64,000 bases of DNA from Cranoglanis bouderius (Eukaryota; Chordata; Actinopteri; Siluriformes; Cranoglanididae). Position 1 is the stretch's first letter; each line of letters starts with the position of its first letter. Shown one piece after another: positions 21,469 to 33,295 of the stretch. A program made the translations under genes and the position numbers. The stretch is taken from positions 29,886,899 through 29,950,898 of the forward strand of contig CM042535.1 in the NCBI GenBank assembly GCA_023630585.1. The letters are read 5' to 3'. The notes below the pieces were generated by a model, which saw nothing but the letters and a program-made list of their open reading frames with translations, was not told the origin of the DNA and searched no databases.

Positions 21469-22562
21469 TCAATACAAATATCCAAATGTATATGTTGCGC
21501 TCCCTCTCTTTCTCTCTCCAGTCTTTCTGTCTCAGTCTGTATTCACCTCTCTTCTCTAGCTTTACCTCCTGCTGATACTCTGTTCAAATCTTTCAGCTTT
21601 ACCAGAACCCACAGTATTTCATCAGCAGCATCAAGAAGCAGAAGCATCCGAGGGAATGAGATTTCTGAACAGCGGACTTCATATTCACTGCACATCTGTG
21701 AGGCACATGTGCACAAAGATGCTAAAAAGAGCCCATTGAAAATCTTCCACTCATACGCTTCGAGCCACCAGCTGCTGCACATCCCGGCTTCAGAATTAGC
21801 TCTCGCTTTCTATAGAAACAACATGAAGAGTGGCGATGTTCCAGCTTAGAGGATGCTGACATTATGGAACTGGGGTGTATTTCTTTTTTTTTAATCATGA
21901 ATTACTGTTTATATAGTGAATATGGTGAATGTGTGTACCATTGATAGCTATTTTTCTTACCTAACTGGTCAAAAAATATATGTAAAGGACGCTTATTATT
22001 CAGACATTATTATTGAAGAATAGAAGGCCTTTTTAAAAAAAAGAGTCAAAAACCTGACCTAAAATTAAAATATACCTGAAAAGTATTAATTAAACTGGCT
22101 CAAGATACATGGAGAAAACAGATGGCTTTAGTGCTTCCTTTGTACAGATATCAGAAAGAAACAGTTATAGTAAAGAACCAGAAAGTATTTGACAAATCCA
22201 AATAAAATAAAAATAATAATAATATTTTTTGCAAACTTCAGTGCTTTTAAAAGTGAATTTCTGACTTTCAACCACTGTGAACATCCTGAAGTAGGAAAGC
22301 TGGAAAATGCATAGTATAAGCCAGACAGGGCTTTGAGGGCAATGGCAAGCTAAAAACCTTTTAGGTTGAGTTTGAGATTTTCTCCCAAAATGGCAGTACA
22401 ACATTTGAATATAAAAACAAAATAAGAAAACAAGAAATGGATTTTCACAGGTGAAGCTCTTATTAAATAGATTTTATATAGGGATTTTATATAGGAGTTA
22501 AAGTAAAACTAGATCCTGAAACACATGACATTTATTTGGAGAAAATATATCACCAATAGCTA
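21469..22562. other. No feature recognised
   Basis: Unique sequence, moderately AT-rich, with a short C/T run at about 21500-21520. No exon or repeat supported. Confidence 0.5.
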
Positions 22563-22935
22563 TGTTTCCATCCATGTATTTTTATGTGAATTTTGGGCTA
22601 TCGCATAAAAAACGCTGGATGGAAACACCAGATGCAAATAAAAACTTGCACTCAGTTGAGGCAGATAAATTTTTTATTCGATAAGAAGACATGCGCAAAA
22701 TCTACGATGGAAACACATTTACCAAATAAATTTCTTGATGTGCATCAAAAAGTCGTGTGACTGTGCCAATCATGTGATTGGATAATTGGCTCAGTGAGAT
22801 GTGACGATTTTGTGACGAGAAGTGATGATTTTGTTCTCTTGAACACATGGGATGGAAATGGTGCTTTATTTGCAAATGTTTTATGAGATATTCCAATTTT
22901 TCACATAAGTTAAACTGGCAACTTGGATGGAAACA
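22563..22935. mobile_element. MITE with TGTTTCCATCC termini
   Basis: Terminal inverted repeats: TGTTTCCATCCATG on the left and the complement of 'acttggatggaaaca' on the right. GCTA flanks both sides (22559-22562, 22936-22939), possibly a 4-bp target duplication. The 373-bp body is non-coding. Internal sub-terminal repeats ('gcataaaaaacgctggatggaaac') are present. I do not assign a superfamily. Confidence 0.75.
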
Positions 22936-22939
22936 GCTA

Positions 22940-23509
22940 ATCTCAAACATAAGGAGCAAGAGCCTCTTTTCTCACACACCATTTTCTAACAAAGCTCAAA
23001 GTCAAATTAATGAGAAACCCAATGTTGGAGCATGTTGGAGATGCCGGTGCAAATGCTGGAGTCAGTGTTCAGAATGTAATGCAGCTATATGACGCACTTA
23101 CAGCAGCGACTCGGATCAGCTAGTTAGCGATCTACGAGATCGGTGGTGGTATTAGCATTGAAGTAGTTTTCCTTGAAGGCAAATCTTAGCTAAGTTTAAT
23201 TTGATGTAGCTAATGTTCTTAATGTTTGGTGATATGCATGAGCGTAAGATTTGCTTGTGGATTTGCGCACGAGTACTATTAGATAGTTTGGTTATTTATG
23301 ATAACATTGCAACAGTGAAGATTACTGTAAGTCACCTTATAATTTCAGGTCTTCCACAGTCTTTACATCTCTACTTTGATTTATTATTATTGAGCTATTA
23401 TTATTATTATTACTATTATTATTATTATTATTATTATTATAGTTATTTTCAATAAGTGGTACAACAAATTTAAGGTTGGATGTTTCAGAACTTATAAACA
23501 GTGTGCGGA
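22940..23509. other. No gene; (TTA)n at about 23383-23441
   Basis: Unique sequence except for a trinucleotide tract of about 55 bp. Confidence 0.5.
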
Positions 23510-24120
23510 CACTTACCAGCCACCCTAATAGGAACATCTGCACATTCATGCAAATATCCAATCAGCTAATCAGCTATCACATGTGGCAGGAGCATAGCAA
23601 ACATCAGAATGGGGGAAAATGTGATCTCAGTGACTTAAACCATGGCATGGGTGTTGGTGCCAGATGGGCTGGTGTGAGTATTTCAGAAAGTGATGATTTC
23701 CTGGGATTTTCACACACAACAGTATCTACAGTTTACAAAGAGTGGTGTGAAAAAACAAAAAATATCCAGTACCAGTTCTGCAGTCAGAAATGCTTTGTTG
23801 ATGAGAATGGCCAGATTGGTTCGAACTGGCAGGAAGGCTACGGTAACTGAAATAAACACTGTTTACAACCGTGGTGGGCAGAAAAGCATCTCAGAACTGA
23901 CAACATGGTGAAATTTGAGGCAGATGGGATACAACATCAGAAGCCCACATCAGGTTCCAGTCCTGTCAGCCAAGAACAGGAATCTGATGCTACAGTGAGC
24001 ACAGGCTCACCTAAAGTGGACAGTTGAAGACTGGAAAAACTTCACCAATCTTTGGAAACAATGTCCAACTGTCTTTTGGTGAGCAGTAGTATTGGTGTTC
24101 CTATTAAAGTGGATGTTGAG
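23510..24120 (+). mobile_element. Tc1-like foldback derivative (family C, copy 2)
   Basis: Left terminus CACTTACCAGCCACCCTAAT and right terminus complementary to CTCAACATCCACTTTAATAG. The plus strand encodes the N-terminal third of the transposase (KCDLSDLNHGMGVGARWAG; then EWCEKTKN and KCFVDENGQ). At 24005 the sequence folds back: 'gctcacc..aaagtggacagttg' is answered by its inverted form ending at 24084, followed almost at once by the right terminus. No catalytic domain is present. This copy retains both ends. Confidence 0.85.
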
Positions 24121-24121
24121 T

Positions 24122-24535
24122 TTATATTCAGATTAACTGTGATATATCACAAGTTTGGACACCTGCAACAAAGCCAGTTTTGTGTATATTAGTTGAATAT
24201 GAAATGATTTTATCAGGGTAGACCACACATGGCAAAATTAAGACTAATGCACTAATGCATTAAGAGATGCATAGTGTAGATCTATGCATCTCAGTTCACT
24301 ATGTCTCCCTCTAGAGGTTACAGTAGTGGCTTCCTATGTCAGGCATATTCAAAAAGCTTTTACTAAAGAGATGACATCATTCTCTTGAATCACAAGCATC
24401 CAGTATAGCACTTTGGCTTTTAGTGATCAGTCTCTTCATCTACTTTTCTCTCATCTCTCTACATGTTCTATTCCCTTGTTAAGAATTACCTGACTGCTCT
24501 ACTCCACAGGCTTTGGCACACATAGAAATGGATCA
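24122..24535. other. No gene; one short perfect inverted repeat
   Basis: Arms GAGATGCATAG (24264-24274) and CTATGCATCTC (24282-24292) with a 7-nt loop. Nothing else recognised. Confidence 0.5.
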
Positions 24536-24665
24536 CATTTAGATTTGTAAGTTGCTGAATAGAAGGTCATGATTTTAAATACCAGCAACACCAAGCTGCC
24601 TTGTGCAAGACTCTGAACCCTCATCTGCTCAATTGTGGCGAAAGTCAAATGAGCAAATGTAAATG
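24536..24665 (+). mobile_element. Degenerate tRNA-type SINE fragment
   Basis: 'accaagctgccttgtgcaagactctgaaccctcatctgctcaattgt' follows the order of the SINE at 47056-47226 (agctgccactgt...gagcaaggcccttaaccctcaattgctc). Heavily mutated, ends unclear. Confidence 0.5.
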
Positions 24666-25214
24666 AGAATGATGCAAACATAGCGGTGATATTATTAGGC
24701 GCGAGTCTTTTCATGATGTGTTTTCTCACAAACAATACCAGTGTAATCGCTTCACTAACCGCAACACACCATCTGTTATAGACAGACTAGAACGCCAATC
24801 TGGTTGTTTTTACATCAGCAGGACCAAACGCAATCTCAGTGAAAGATGGGCTGCACACTGAGGTTCTAGTTACTAACAATAAGCTAAAGTGAATGGGATT
24901 GCACTATTATCATTTCTAGTTATCTTAGTGTTTCACTGTGTCCTGATATTTTATAATATACAAGCTCACTGTGATGGATATTAGATTTAAAATGTCCTGC
25001 GTTAACTATAATAATAAAACCTTCTTGCTGTGATTCCCTCTTGATTTCCCTTACATGACTGGATCAGGTAGTATTTTAATTAGAGATCATTACACAACTT
25101 GATAAAAGCTCAGCTGAGCTGGTCCTATATAATGTACATACTGTATATATACAAACAGTTTTCCAGACACTTTGTTCCATTATAGTCCTTCATTTATTAT
25201 GCAACTCAGTTATA
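24666..25214. other. No feature recognised
   Basis: AT-rich unique sequence up to the next Tc1-like element. Confidence 0.5.
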
Positions 25215-25216
25215 TA

Positions 25217-26348
25217 TGCACCCATCAGCCATACCATTAAAACCACCTGTCTAATATTGTGTAGGTCCCCCAAGAGCTCTGAAGGTGTGCTGTGGTATCT
25301 GGCACCAAGGCATTAGTAGCAGAATCTGGAAGTTGCGAGGTGGGGCCTCCATGAATAGGACTTGTTTGTCCAACACAGATGCTCGATCGAATTGAGATCT
25401 GGGGCCTTTGCAGGCCAAGTTAACACCTTTGTCATGTTCCTCAAACCATTCCTGAACAATTTTTGAGTGTGGCAGGGCACATTATCCTGCCGAAAGAGGC
25501 CACTGCCATTAGGGAATACCGTTGCCATGAAAGGGTGTACTTGGTCTGCAACAATGTTTAGGTAGGTGCCACGTGTCAAAGTAACTTCAACATGAAGGCC
25601 AGGACCCAAGGTTTCCCAGCAGAAACATCAGAGCATCACACTGCCTCCCCGGCTTCCCATAGTGCATCCTGGTGCCATCTGTTCCCCAGGTAAGCGACAC
25701 ACAAGCACTGAGCCGTCCACATAATGTGAAAGAAAACAGACCGGGCGACCTTCTTCCAGTGCTCCATGGTCCAGTTCTGATGCTCACATGCCCACTGTTG
25801 ACACTTTCGGCAGTGGACAGGGATCAGCATGGGCACTCTGACTGGTCTGTGGCTACGCAGCCCCATACACAGCAAGCTATGATGCACTGTGTGTTCTGAC
25901 ACCTTTCCATCATAGCCAGCATTAACTTTTTTTTTCAGCAATTTGTGCTACAGTAGCTCTTCTGTGGGATCGGACCAGACGGGCTAGACTTCGCTCTCCA
26001 CATGCATCAATGAGCCTTGGGTGCCCATGACCCTGACACTGGTTTACCGGTTGTCCTTCCTTGCACCGCTTTTGGTAGGTACTAACCACTACAGACTGGG
26101 AACACCTCACAAGACCTGCTGTTTTGGAGATTCTCTGACCCAGTTGTCTAGCCATCATAATTCGGCCCTTGTCAAAGTTGCACAGATCCTTACGCTTGCC
26201 CATTTTCCCTTCCAACACATCAACTTGGAGAACTGACTGTTCACATGCTGCCTAATATATCCCACCCCTTGACAGGTGACATTTTAACGACATAATCAAT
26301 GGTATTCACTTCACCTGTCAGTGGTTTTAATGTTATGGCTGATCAGTG
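25217..26348 (-). mobile_element. Tc1-like transposon (family K), degenerate
   Basis: Termini pair as 'catcagccataccattaaaacc' on the left and 'ggttttaatgttatggctgatc' on the right, with TA at 26349-26350. The left outermost bases have diverged. The 1.13-kb element has a broken minus-strand transposase spanning most of its length. The right boundary meets family R repeat sequence directly. Confidence 0.9.
25313..26203 (-). pseudogene. Tc1-like transposase, frameshifted and partly deleted
   Basis: Starts MGKRKDLCNFDKGRIMMARQ at 26203 and keeps both helix-turn-helix regions (GHGHPRLID marks the hinge). It shifts frame near 25935 at an A/T-run, continues (KVSEHTVHHSLLCMGLRSHR) and shifts again near 25620. 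The region where SDESR should give the first catalytic Asp reads SVFFHIM, so that residue is lost. FRQDNVPCHT and DLNSIEHL preserve the second Asp and the Glu, with one residue fewer between them than the usual 34. The C-terminus is truncated. Confidence 0.87.
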
Positions 26349-26349
26349 T

Positions 26350-26768
26350 ATATAGCAGGACTATAACAGCAGCGCTGACACTAGCACCAGCCATACTTAA
26401 AATCACAGGTGTATATTAATGCACTCTTTCTAATGTCTTATATAGTAACAGCTAACTCGTGGAGACTTATATGGTGGATGGTCCACATAAACAAACGCTA
26501 ATAATAAAAGGATTTTAAAATGTTATTTAACAAATAAAAACATAGACTTGTTGGTGTGGTGAAGTTGTCTGTACGATGTTTATTTAGTAATTTTGAAAGG
26601 AGCCTCCAGTATCGACTTTGTGTCTTTGCAGACTTTGCATTTTGCAGTTTATCGGTAAAAAGATAATCTGCATTTTTTTCTTTTGTTTTCATTTTATTAA
26701 CGTCAAGAGATTGACTGGTAAGGGAACAACTCATGTTTGTAGCTGCTAAAATGTAAAAGTGGGCCATT
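26350..26768 (+). repeat. Interspersed repeat family R, copy next to Tc1 family K
   Basis: Starts 'tagcaggactataacagcagcgctga' and contains 'aaatcacaggtgtatattaatgc' and 'tgttatttaacaaataaaaac', matching 38155-38480, and less closely 60228-60375 plus 61993-62175. Its left part is missing because the Tc1 element abuts it. It is non-coding. Confidence 0.6.
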
Positions 26769-27282
26769 CTTTAATAAATAATGAACTTGCTGTGGTAATG
26801 TAAGATGCAAAAACCTTTTTCTTAAAATGGTACATTTCCTCAGTTTACAGTGACTCTGCTTTGGATCACATTACACGACCCCATCATTACTTATTTTTTC
26901 TATAGCCTGAAGTTAAGACCCATAATCAATGCATTGTACATTACTATGTACACACATGCATGAGGTGTGGATTTAAAAAGACTGACACTCTACACACACA
27001 CACACTCTCAAACCCAAACCCACACCCACACACATTCAAGCGTAATCTCCATTTCCATCAGAATCTTTAATGAGGCCCCAAGAGATTTTCAAACACTATG
27101 GGCTTTGAAAACAAAGACTATAGACACAGAGAGACACTTCAAGCAGAGAAACTGAGGACTGTGGGCTATGGGTCACTTTGGTTTTGAGATGAACTCTACA
27201 AGAAAACTTCTACAGTCACACAGGAAAGTGAAGGAAAGGTATATTATGAATTGTGCATTACATATTGGGTCATACAGAAGAG
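26769..27282. other. No gene; (CA)n at about 26990-27035
   Basis: Unique sequence with an imperfect CA tract. Confidence 0.5.
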
Positions 27283-27475
27283 TCCCCGGTTCGAGCCTGA
27301 GTTTCTCGGTTCTCCGGTTTCCTCCCATTATTTAATAAGTTTGCCAGTAGGTGGATCTATGTGTAGGTGACTCTAAATGGACCTAGTGTGTGTAAATGTC
27401 TGTGAATGGTAACCTGCAATGGCTAGAGTGCACATGTATGTTCTATAGATACAGAAAAATGGTATCGGAAAATGT
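27283..27475 (+). mobile_element. Divergent V-SINE fragment
   Basis: 'ccccggttcgagcctgagtttctcggttctccggtttcctccc' recalls a B box followed by the V-SINE core, then 'gactctaaatggacctagtgtgtgtaaatg'. The A-box region and most of the tail are lost. Confidence 0.55.
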
Positions 27476-28164
27476 CTGCTTATTCTATCATGGCCTCCAG
27501 TTAAGCATTTTCAACTGGTACAAGTAAATGATTGTGCTGTTTTATGTTTTCCTAACATAATTATGTCAAAAAAACAGTTGTTGTTTCTTTATATATGGTA
27601 CAGTACTACTTTTGTTGCTGTGCTAACTCATTGTACAAACTCCTCTCTAACAGGGTTTTAGCTTGCTACTATTTCTTTTATCTATTTGTACTAGCATGAG
27701 GATATGTTTTTATTAGGATTTAGAAAGCACTAAGGCAGGTCATGCTGGATAAGGGTGTCTGCCAAATGCTGTAAATGTAATGCATTATAAATGAAGCTTT
27801 TGGCATCTGTGTATGTTTGTTCATGTCTTTGTGTACTTTGGAGACCACTCATTGTGCCCTTTGCATGCTTGGCACCTGTTATTTGCGTAATGCCTCTTCA
27901 ATACACCTGATCTGGATCGTCAGAATGCCACTTGTAGGTTTTGCCTGTAGCCCAGCGGGCATCTGGTGCCAGGGGCAGGCTGGGATACCTATCTGTCCAC
28001 AGAGTTATTCACTGTATAGTAGATTATTTAATAACTATGAATTATTCAGTAACTACTGTAAAACTTGTGACATTATGAATTTGAGGAAAGTAAATCTCCA
28101 GATGAATTTCTCCAGAATCTAGAATACTTCAACTTTATTTTTTAGTTGTTTTATCCACAAACTA
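27476..28164. other. No gene; SINE tail fragment at 27734-27783
   Basis: 27734-27783 reads 'ctggataagggtgtctgccaaatgctgtaaatg', the 3' tail of the tRNA-type SINE seen whole at 47056-47226. The rest is unassigned. Confidence 0.5.
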
Positions 28165-29689
28165 CAACCCCAATTCCAAAAGTTGGGACGCTGTGTAAAA
28201 TGTAAATAAAACAGAATGCAATGATTTGCAAATATCATAAACTCATATTTTATTCACAACAGAACATGGAAAACATATCAAATGTATAAACTTAGGAAAT
28301 GTACTATTTTAAGGAAAAAATAAGGTAATTTTGAATTCGATGGCCGCAACACGTCTCAAAAAAGTTGGGACAGGGCCATGTTTACCACTGTGTAGCATCC
28401 CCTCTTCTTTGAACAACAGTCTGTATCTGTCTGGGAACTGAGGAGACCAGGTGCTGGAGTTTTGAGAGAGGAATGTTGTCCCATTTGTGTCTGATACAGG
28501 ATTCTAGTCGCTCAACAGTCCTGGGTCTTCTTTGTCATATTTTTTGTTTCACGATGCGGCAAATGTTTTCAACTGGTAAAAGGTCTGGACTGCAGTCAGG
28601 CCAGTTCAGCACCCAGACTCTTCTACTATGACGTCATGCTGTTGTAATAGATGCAGTATGTGGTTTAGCATTGTCTTGCTGAAATATGCAAGGCCTTCCC
28701 TGAAAAAGACATCGTCCGGATGGAAGCATATGTTGCTCTAAAACCTGTATATACCTTTCAGCAATGATAGTGCCTTTCCAGATGCAAGCTGCCCATTCCA
28801 TAGGCACTAATGCACGCTGATAACAAGCCGGATGGTCCCTCTCCTCTTTAGTCCAGAGGATGCGGTGTCCATGGTTTCCAAAAGGAATTTCAAATTTTGA
28901 TTCATCTGACCACAGAACAGTTTTTCACTTTGCCTCAGTCCATTTTAAATGAGCTTTGGCCCAGAGAAGACGGCTGCGTTTCTTGATCATGTTCACATAT
29001 GGCTTCTTCTTTGCATGATAGGGCTTTAACCAGCATTTGTGGATGGCACGGCGAACTGTGTTCACAGACAATGAGTTCTGGAGGTGTTTCTAAGCCCATG
29101 CACTGATTTCCATTACAGAATCATGCCTGTTTTAATGCAATACCGCCTGAGGGCCCGAAGATCACGGGCATGCCATATTGAGATTTCTCCAGATTCTTGG
29201 AATCTTTTGATGATATTACGTACTGTAGATGATGAGACATTCAAAGTCTTTGCAATTTTACGTTGAGGAACATTATTCTGAAATTGTTCCACATTTTGTA
29301 GATGCAGTTTTTCAGTTTTTCGCAGATTGATGAACCTCTGCCCATCTTTACTTCTGACAGACTCTCTGTGATGCTCTTTTTATACCCAATCATGATACTG
29401 ACCTGCTGCCAATTAACCTCTAGCTGTTTCTTTTTAGTAACACTTACTTTTCCAGCCTTTTGTTGCCCCGTCCCAACTTTTTTGGCCTTAACTTAAACGT
29501 GTTGCGCCCATCAAATTCAAAACTACCTTATTTTTCTCTTAAAATGGTGCACTTCCCCAGTTTAAACATTTGCTATGTTTGCTATGTTCTATTCTGAATA
29601 ACATATGGGTTTATGAGATTTGCAAATCATTGCATTCTGTTTTCATTTACATGTTACACAGCGTCCCAACTTTTTTGGAAGTGGAGATG
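28165..29689 (-). mobile_element. Tc1-like transposon with very long inverted termini (family L)
   Basis: Left end after TA (28163-28164) starts CAACCCCAATTCCAAAAGTT; right end is complementary, before TA 29690-29691. Terminal homology reaches over 100 bp inward ('gaatgcaatgatttgcaaat' and its complement; 'gtcccaacttttt' internally repeated). Length 1525 bp is near full size. It contains a complete-length but heavily mutated transposase gene on the minus strand. A diverged fragment of a related lineage is at 58955-59268. Confidence 0.9.
28382..29345 (-). pseudogene. Tc1-like transposase, many stops and frameshifts
   Basis: Start codon at 29345 (MGRGSSICEKLKN). Recognisable pieces in order: the helix-turn-helix region in shifting frames, then a lost-frame SDES-type region, ISAYGMGSLH, the glutamine/asparagine-rich second-Asp region, and a C-terminus with QRRPRTVERLESCIRHKWDN, ending GDATQW before the stop at 28384-28382. 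Stops interrupt nearly every block. Inactive and older than family G. Confidence 0.82.
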
Positions 29690-29954
29690 TATTCACTGGG
29701 AAGAAACACCTGAGCAGCTATAAATGTAAATTCTCTTCAATTTAACATGACATTCTATATTTTAACCTCATAGTAATTATTTCATTTTAAATCCAATGTC
29801 TTTAAGTACAGAACAAGACAACAATCATATTATTGTCCAGCATGGTCAGGTTTTTCATTTTGAATTTTTGTACTATAGAACGTGCAAATACAAAATATGA
29901 CAGTTAAAAGACCCTGAAATCAAACTCTGATCTGATAATAGGGCTCGAGACCTA

Positions 29955-30213
29955 CAGTCCCCTCCAAAAGTATTGGAACAGCAAGGCCAATTCTATTGGC
30001 CTAGAGATGCCAATCAGTCATGTGCTCCAATATTTTTGATCACTTGAAAAAATGGGTGGGTTCAAACAAAAGGTACCATGTTCTAAGTTGTTTAACACAT
30101 CTAGATGTAAATATGAGGAATATTCATCTTTTAATCTCAAACCCAAATGTCTTCAATGTATAGCGAAAACAATAGAATTGGCCTTGCTGTTCCAATACTT
30201 TCAGAGGGGATTG
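29955..30213. mobile_element. Small Tc1-like MITE, 259 bp
   Basis: Near-perfect 39-bp inverted termini (CAGTCCCCTCCAAAAGTATT... and complement) between TA at 29953-29954 and TA at 30214-30215. No coding sequence remains. No other copy in the window. Confidence 0.9.
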
Positions 30214-30215
30214 TA

Positions 30216-30763
30216 AATCTGGAGTTCTGTTTAAAATGTTTCCATGCCTTGTTTGATTGCAGTGTGAAAACGATTCCATCTTGAATTACACCAACTCAAA
30301 TATGCAGTAGGTTGCAGGCAGCTGTATTTTAGAATACACCAAACAAGAGACAAAACCAAAACGATAAATTTCACTCTGATTCTGACTAACAGTTGTGAAA
30401 ACTTTATAACACAATATGTGTTATGAGGGCAAGAAAGAGTGATCAGAATGGTGACATATGCACCATGAATTTCTGGGACATTGAAGGGTTTCATCTAGTT
30501 TTACAGGCTGAATGTGATCATCCTGCTAAACTAATACATGTCATTATAGTATCTCAGGCCTATAGAACAAACAAAAATTAAACTCTGCTGTCATCTTGTG
30601 GGCAGAATTGAGAAGAACAGATTCATGTAGGGAAGCTGATGCATAATATGACCTTTACAACATATTGTAACTGCTTTTATGAGTACCTGTAGTCTGATTT
30701 TTACTATTTGTTTAGCATATACCTTATTTATGTACAAAATATATGTGCCATGTATACTATATA
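30216..30763. other. No feature recognised
   Basis: Unique AT-rich sequence between two Tc1-type elements. Confidence 0.5.
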
Positions 30764-31470
30764 CAGTGCTGTGAAAAAGTAATTGCCCCATCCTGATTTA
30801 TTCTGTTTTTGTGTATATCTCATACTAAATAGTTTTAGGTCTTCAAATGAAATACAACATAAGACAAAGGCAACCTGAGTAAACACACAATACAGTTTTT
30901 TTTTTTTTTTTTTTTTTTTTATTGAAGCAAAAAAAAACAAAAAACAAAAAACAAAAACGTTATCCAACACATATCTAAGTGAAAAACTAATTGCCCATAA
31001 CTGCAAACCAACATGTCCAATAATTCTCCAACATTCTCCCAAAAGTTTGAGGATCATCAAGGTCCGTTTTGGCAAAATTCAAATGAGCCTTAATGTTCTT
31101 CCATGCGATTTTTGCCCAGTGTCTTTCTGATATTGGAGTCATTAAAAGTGACCTTTATTGATGCAAGAGTGGCCTGTAGGTCCTTTGATGTTGTCCTTGG
31201 CTCTTTTGTGACTTCCTGGTTGAGTAGTTGCTGTGCTCTTGGAGGAATTGTGGAACGTCGGCCACTTTTGGGAAGGTTCACTACTGTGCCGAGTTTTTCC
31301 ATTTGGAGATAATGGCTCTCACTGTTGTCCTTTGGAGTCCCAGAGCCTTTGAAACAGCTTTGTAACCCTTCCCAGACTGATGTCTTTCAATCACCTTCTT
31401 TCTTTCAACTTTGGCATAGTGTGTTATTGGGTAAGACATTTTAACCAACTTCATACTTTTGAAAAAGTTT
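30764..31470 (-). mobile_element. Tc1-like transposon, truncated (family A, copy 2)
   Basis: Begins CAGTGCTGTGAAAAAGTAAT after TA (30762-30763) and matches 1656-2780, including a minus-strand transposase N-terminus: GRRSTIPPRAQQLLNQEVTK near 31200-31260 and a frame-disrupted helix-turn-helix near 31290-31440. A poly(T)/poly(A) expansion occurs at 30897-30955. Homology ends near 31470 without a right terminus. Confidence 0.85.
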
Positions 31471-31886
31471 TATTTTCCCAAGGCTAAAGTGGGGCAACCT
31501 AAGGCAGGACAGCACCGCCACTGGGCACATACTGGTGTGTGAGGTGTCAATCCCATGACGGGTAAGACTCCCAAGGCTAAATCGGGATAACCTAAGACAG
31601 AACTGCTACTGGGTAGGGAGGAAGGTAGACAGGTTACATCAACCTCCAGTCTACCACATTAATTGTAATAAGCCAATAGGCCAATACATTTATACTGCCA
31701 CAGACTGGTAGAGCCATAGCTTGTTTCATCCATCGAGGAAATCACAAAGAGGCAGTTTCTGATATTTTATCAGGACCACAGTCCATATAGGCTGCTTTGG
31801 GTATTGTGTCCCACAACACATTTAAAAAATGTTTTAAATAGATTCACACAACTGCTATTGTATTTTTAAAACACTGTGTTGATATA
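31471..31886. repeat. Unclassified sequence with an internal ~94-bp direct repeat
   Basis: The phrase 'cccaaggctaaa' followed by 'cctaag.cag' occurs near 31478 and again near 31572, so part of this interval is tandemly duplicated with divergence. It begins exactly where the family A copy loses homology. No family recognised. Confidence 0.45.
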
Positions 31887-32366
31887 CAGTACTGTGCAGA
31901 AGTTTTAGGCACCCTATTTTTTAATAACTTTGTTATAGATTTTTTATTTTATGACTGCTACATTATCAAATCAGTACAAAAAACATTTTAGATTCCCAAA
32001 CATTAGTTTTCTAGTACAAAATTAAATGTTACTGAAAAATGTTTGTATGTCATTAAAGAAAGCAGCATATTACGTAAGAGACACTTCTCAGACAAAAAAC
32101 ACAATGAAGGCTGCTGGGTTTTGCTGTAAAAATAAGAAGCAATTGCGAAAGTCAAAGTCTCCAGAAGAACTGTGGCTGGTTCTGCAAGATGCTCAATAAA
32201 ACTTACCAGCTCATTTCCTTATAAAACTGCACTAATTGTACCAGAGACTACTATTTTTATTTATTTATTTATTTTTGTCACACCAAGTATTGACTTTGTT
32301 TCATTTACTACTGTTTACTGCTCTTTACAGTATATATTTTTTTTAATGTAGAAACATTTATTTTCA
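31887..32366 (+). mobile_element. Tc1-like MITE (family F, copy 3), right end missing
   Basis: Starts CAGTACTGTGCAGAAGTTTT after TA (31885-31886), and runs parallel to 17290-17839 up to 'gtagaaacatttattttcatta'. The right terminus is absent. Confidence 0.85.
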
Positions 32367-32698
32367 TTATTATATTGTACATTTTTACTTTTACACAGAG
32401 TTACAAGGGTAATAGGTGATGAATCAGCTTAATGGACTTGTGGTGTGATGGTATCACATTAAGGTATCACACCAACTCACCCAGGTTTGTTATATCACAA
32501 AGCAGGAGCATGGATTCCATAAACAGGGCTAATAAATTTGTGAAAATTTCATATAATTATTGTTGTAAAGCACTTTGTTAACCTATGTTGTTTTTAATGG
32601 TGCTATATAAATAAACTTGATATTGACATTAAAAATGTAGGCAATCAGAAGCCATCAAAAGAGACATGAAACACAAGATACACTGATCAGGTTAAGGC
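32367..32698. other. No gene; LINE-tail-like sequence at about 32560-32630
   Basis: 'tgtaaagcactttgttaac' then 'ggtgctatataaataaac' resembles the 3' end shared by several fish non-LTR retrotransposons. Too short to assign. Confidence 0.4.
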
Positions 32699-32703
32699 AG
32701 GAT

Positions 32704-33290
32704 TGTTAGAAGTTTCCCCTCGTTCTCCGAGTCGCTCGAGCGGTGGACTCGAACACTTCCGCATTCCACTGCGCGCTTTCCAGCGCTATTCAAAAACTCT
32801 CCGATAGACATTCCATTCATAAAAACTCTCGTGTTGTTTACCTATGCCATGTGCTTTTTGTTTTCGTTCACGTCATGTCTCCGCCTCCTTAATTCTTATT
32901 GGTTCAGGTTCGTCTAATTCATTCTGTGTAATCATGAGTTTCAGCTGTTTGTGATTTTCTTTGTGTTTAAATACGCCACTCCGTTTCCGCTTCGGCGCGG
33001 AGTATTTAGTTAGTATTAGGATAAGTTTGTCAGAGTTAATCATAGTCTTGGTTTTTCTTAGTATTGTTATTCATAGTTCAGCTTGTTAGTATTTAGATGT
33101 GTTTAACCGTGCGCTTTGTTCCGATGTTTCCCAGATAACTAATCTTGTTTACTACAGCCTGGATTACAGTTTGTTTTGCTCATAGTATGGATTCTTTTGT
33201 TTATAATAAACTCTTCTACATTTACTGACGTCTCCCCAGCGCATGCATCCTGACTCCCTCTTCCGACCAACACGTCTGTGTTACGTAACA
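32704..33290 (+). mobile_element. Solo LTR (family S), 587 bp, intact boundaries
   Basis: Begins TGTTAGAAG and ends ACGTAACA, giving inverted TGTTA...TAACA ends. It is flanked by an exact 5-bp duplication AGGAT (32699-32703 and 33291-33295). A TATA-like TTTAAATA lies at 32966-32973 and AATAAA at 33205-33210, the U3-R-U5 order. No internal gag or pol lies beside it, so it is a product of LTR-LTR recombination. A second member is at 50627-51395 in opposite orientation. Confidence 0.93.
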
Positions 33291-33295
33291 AGGAT

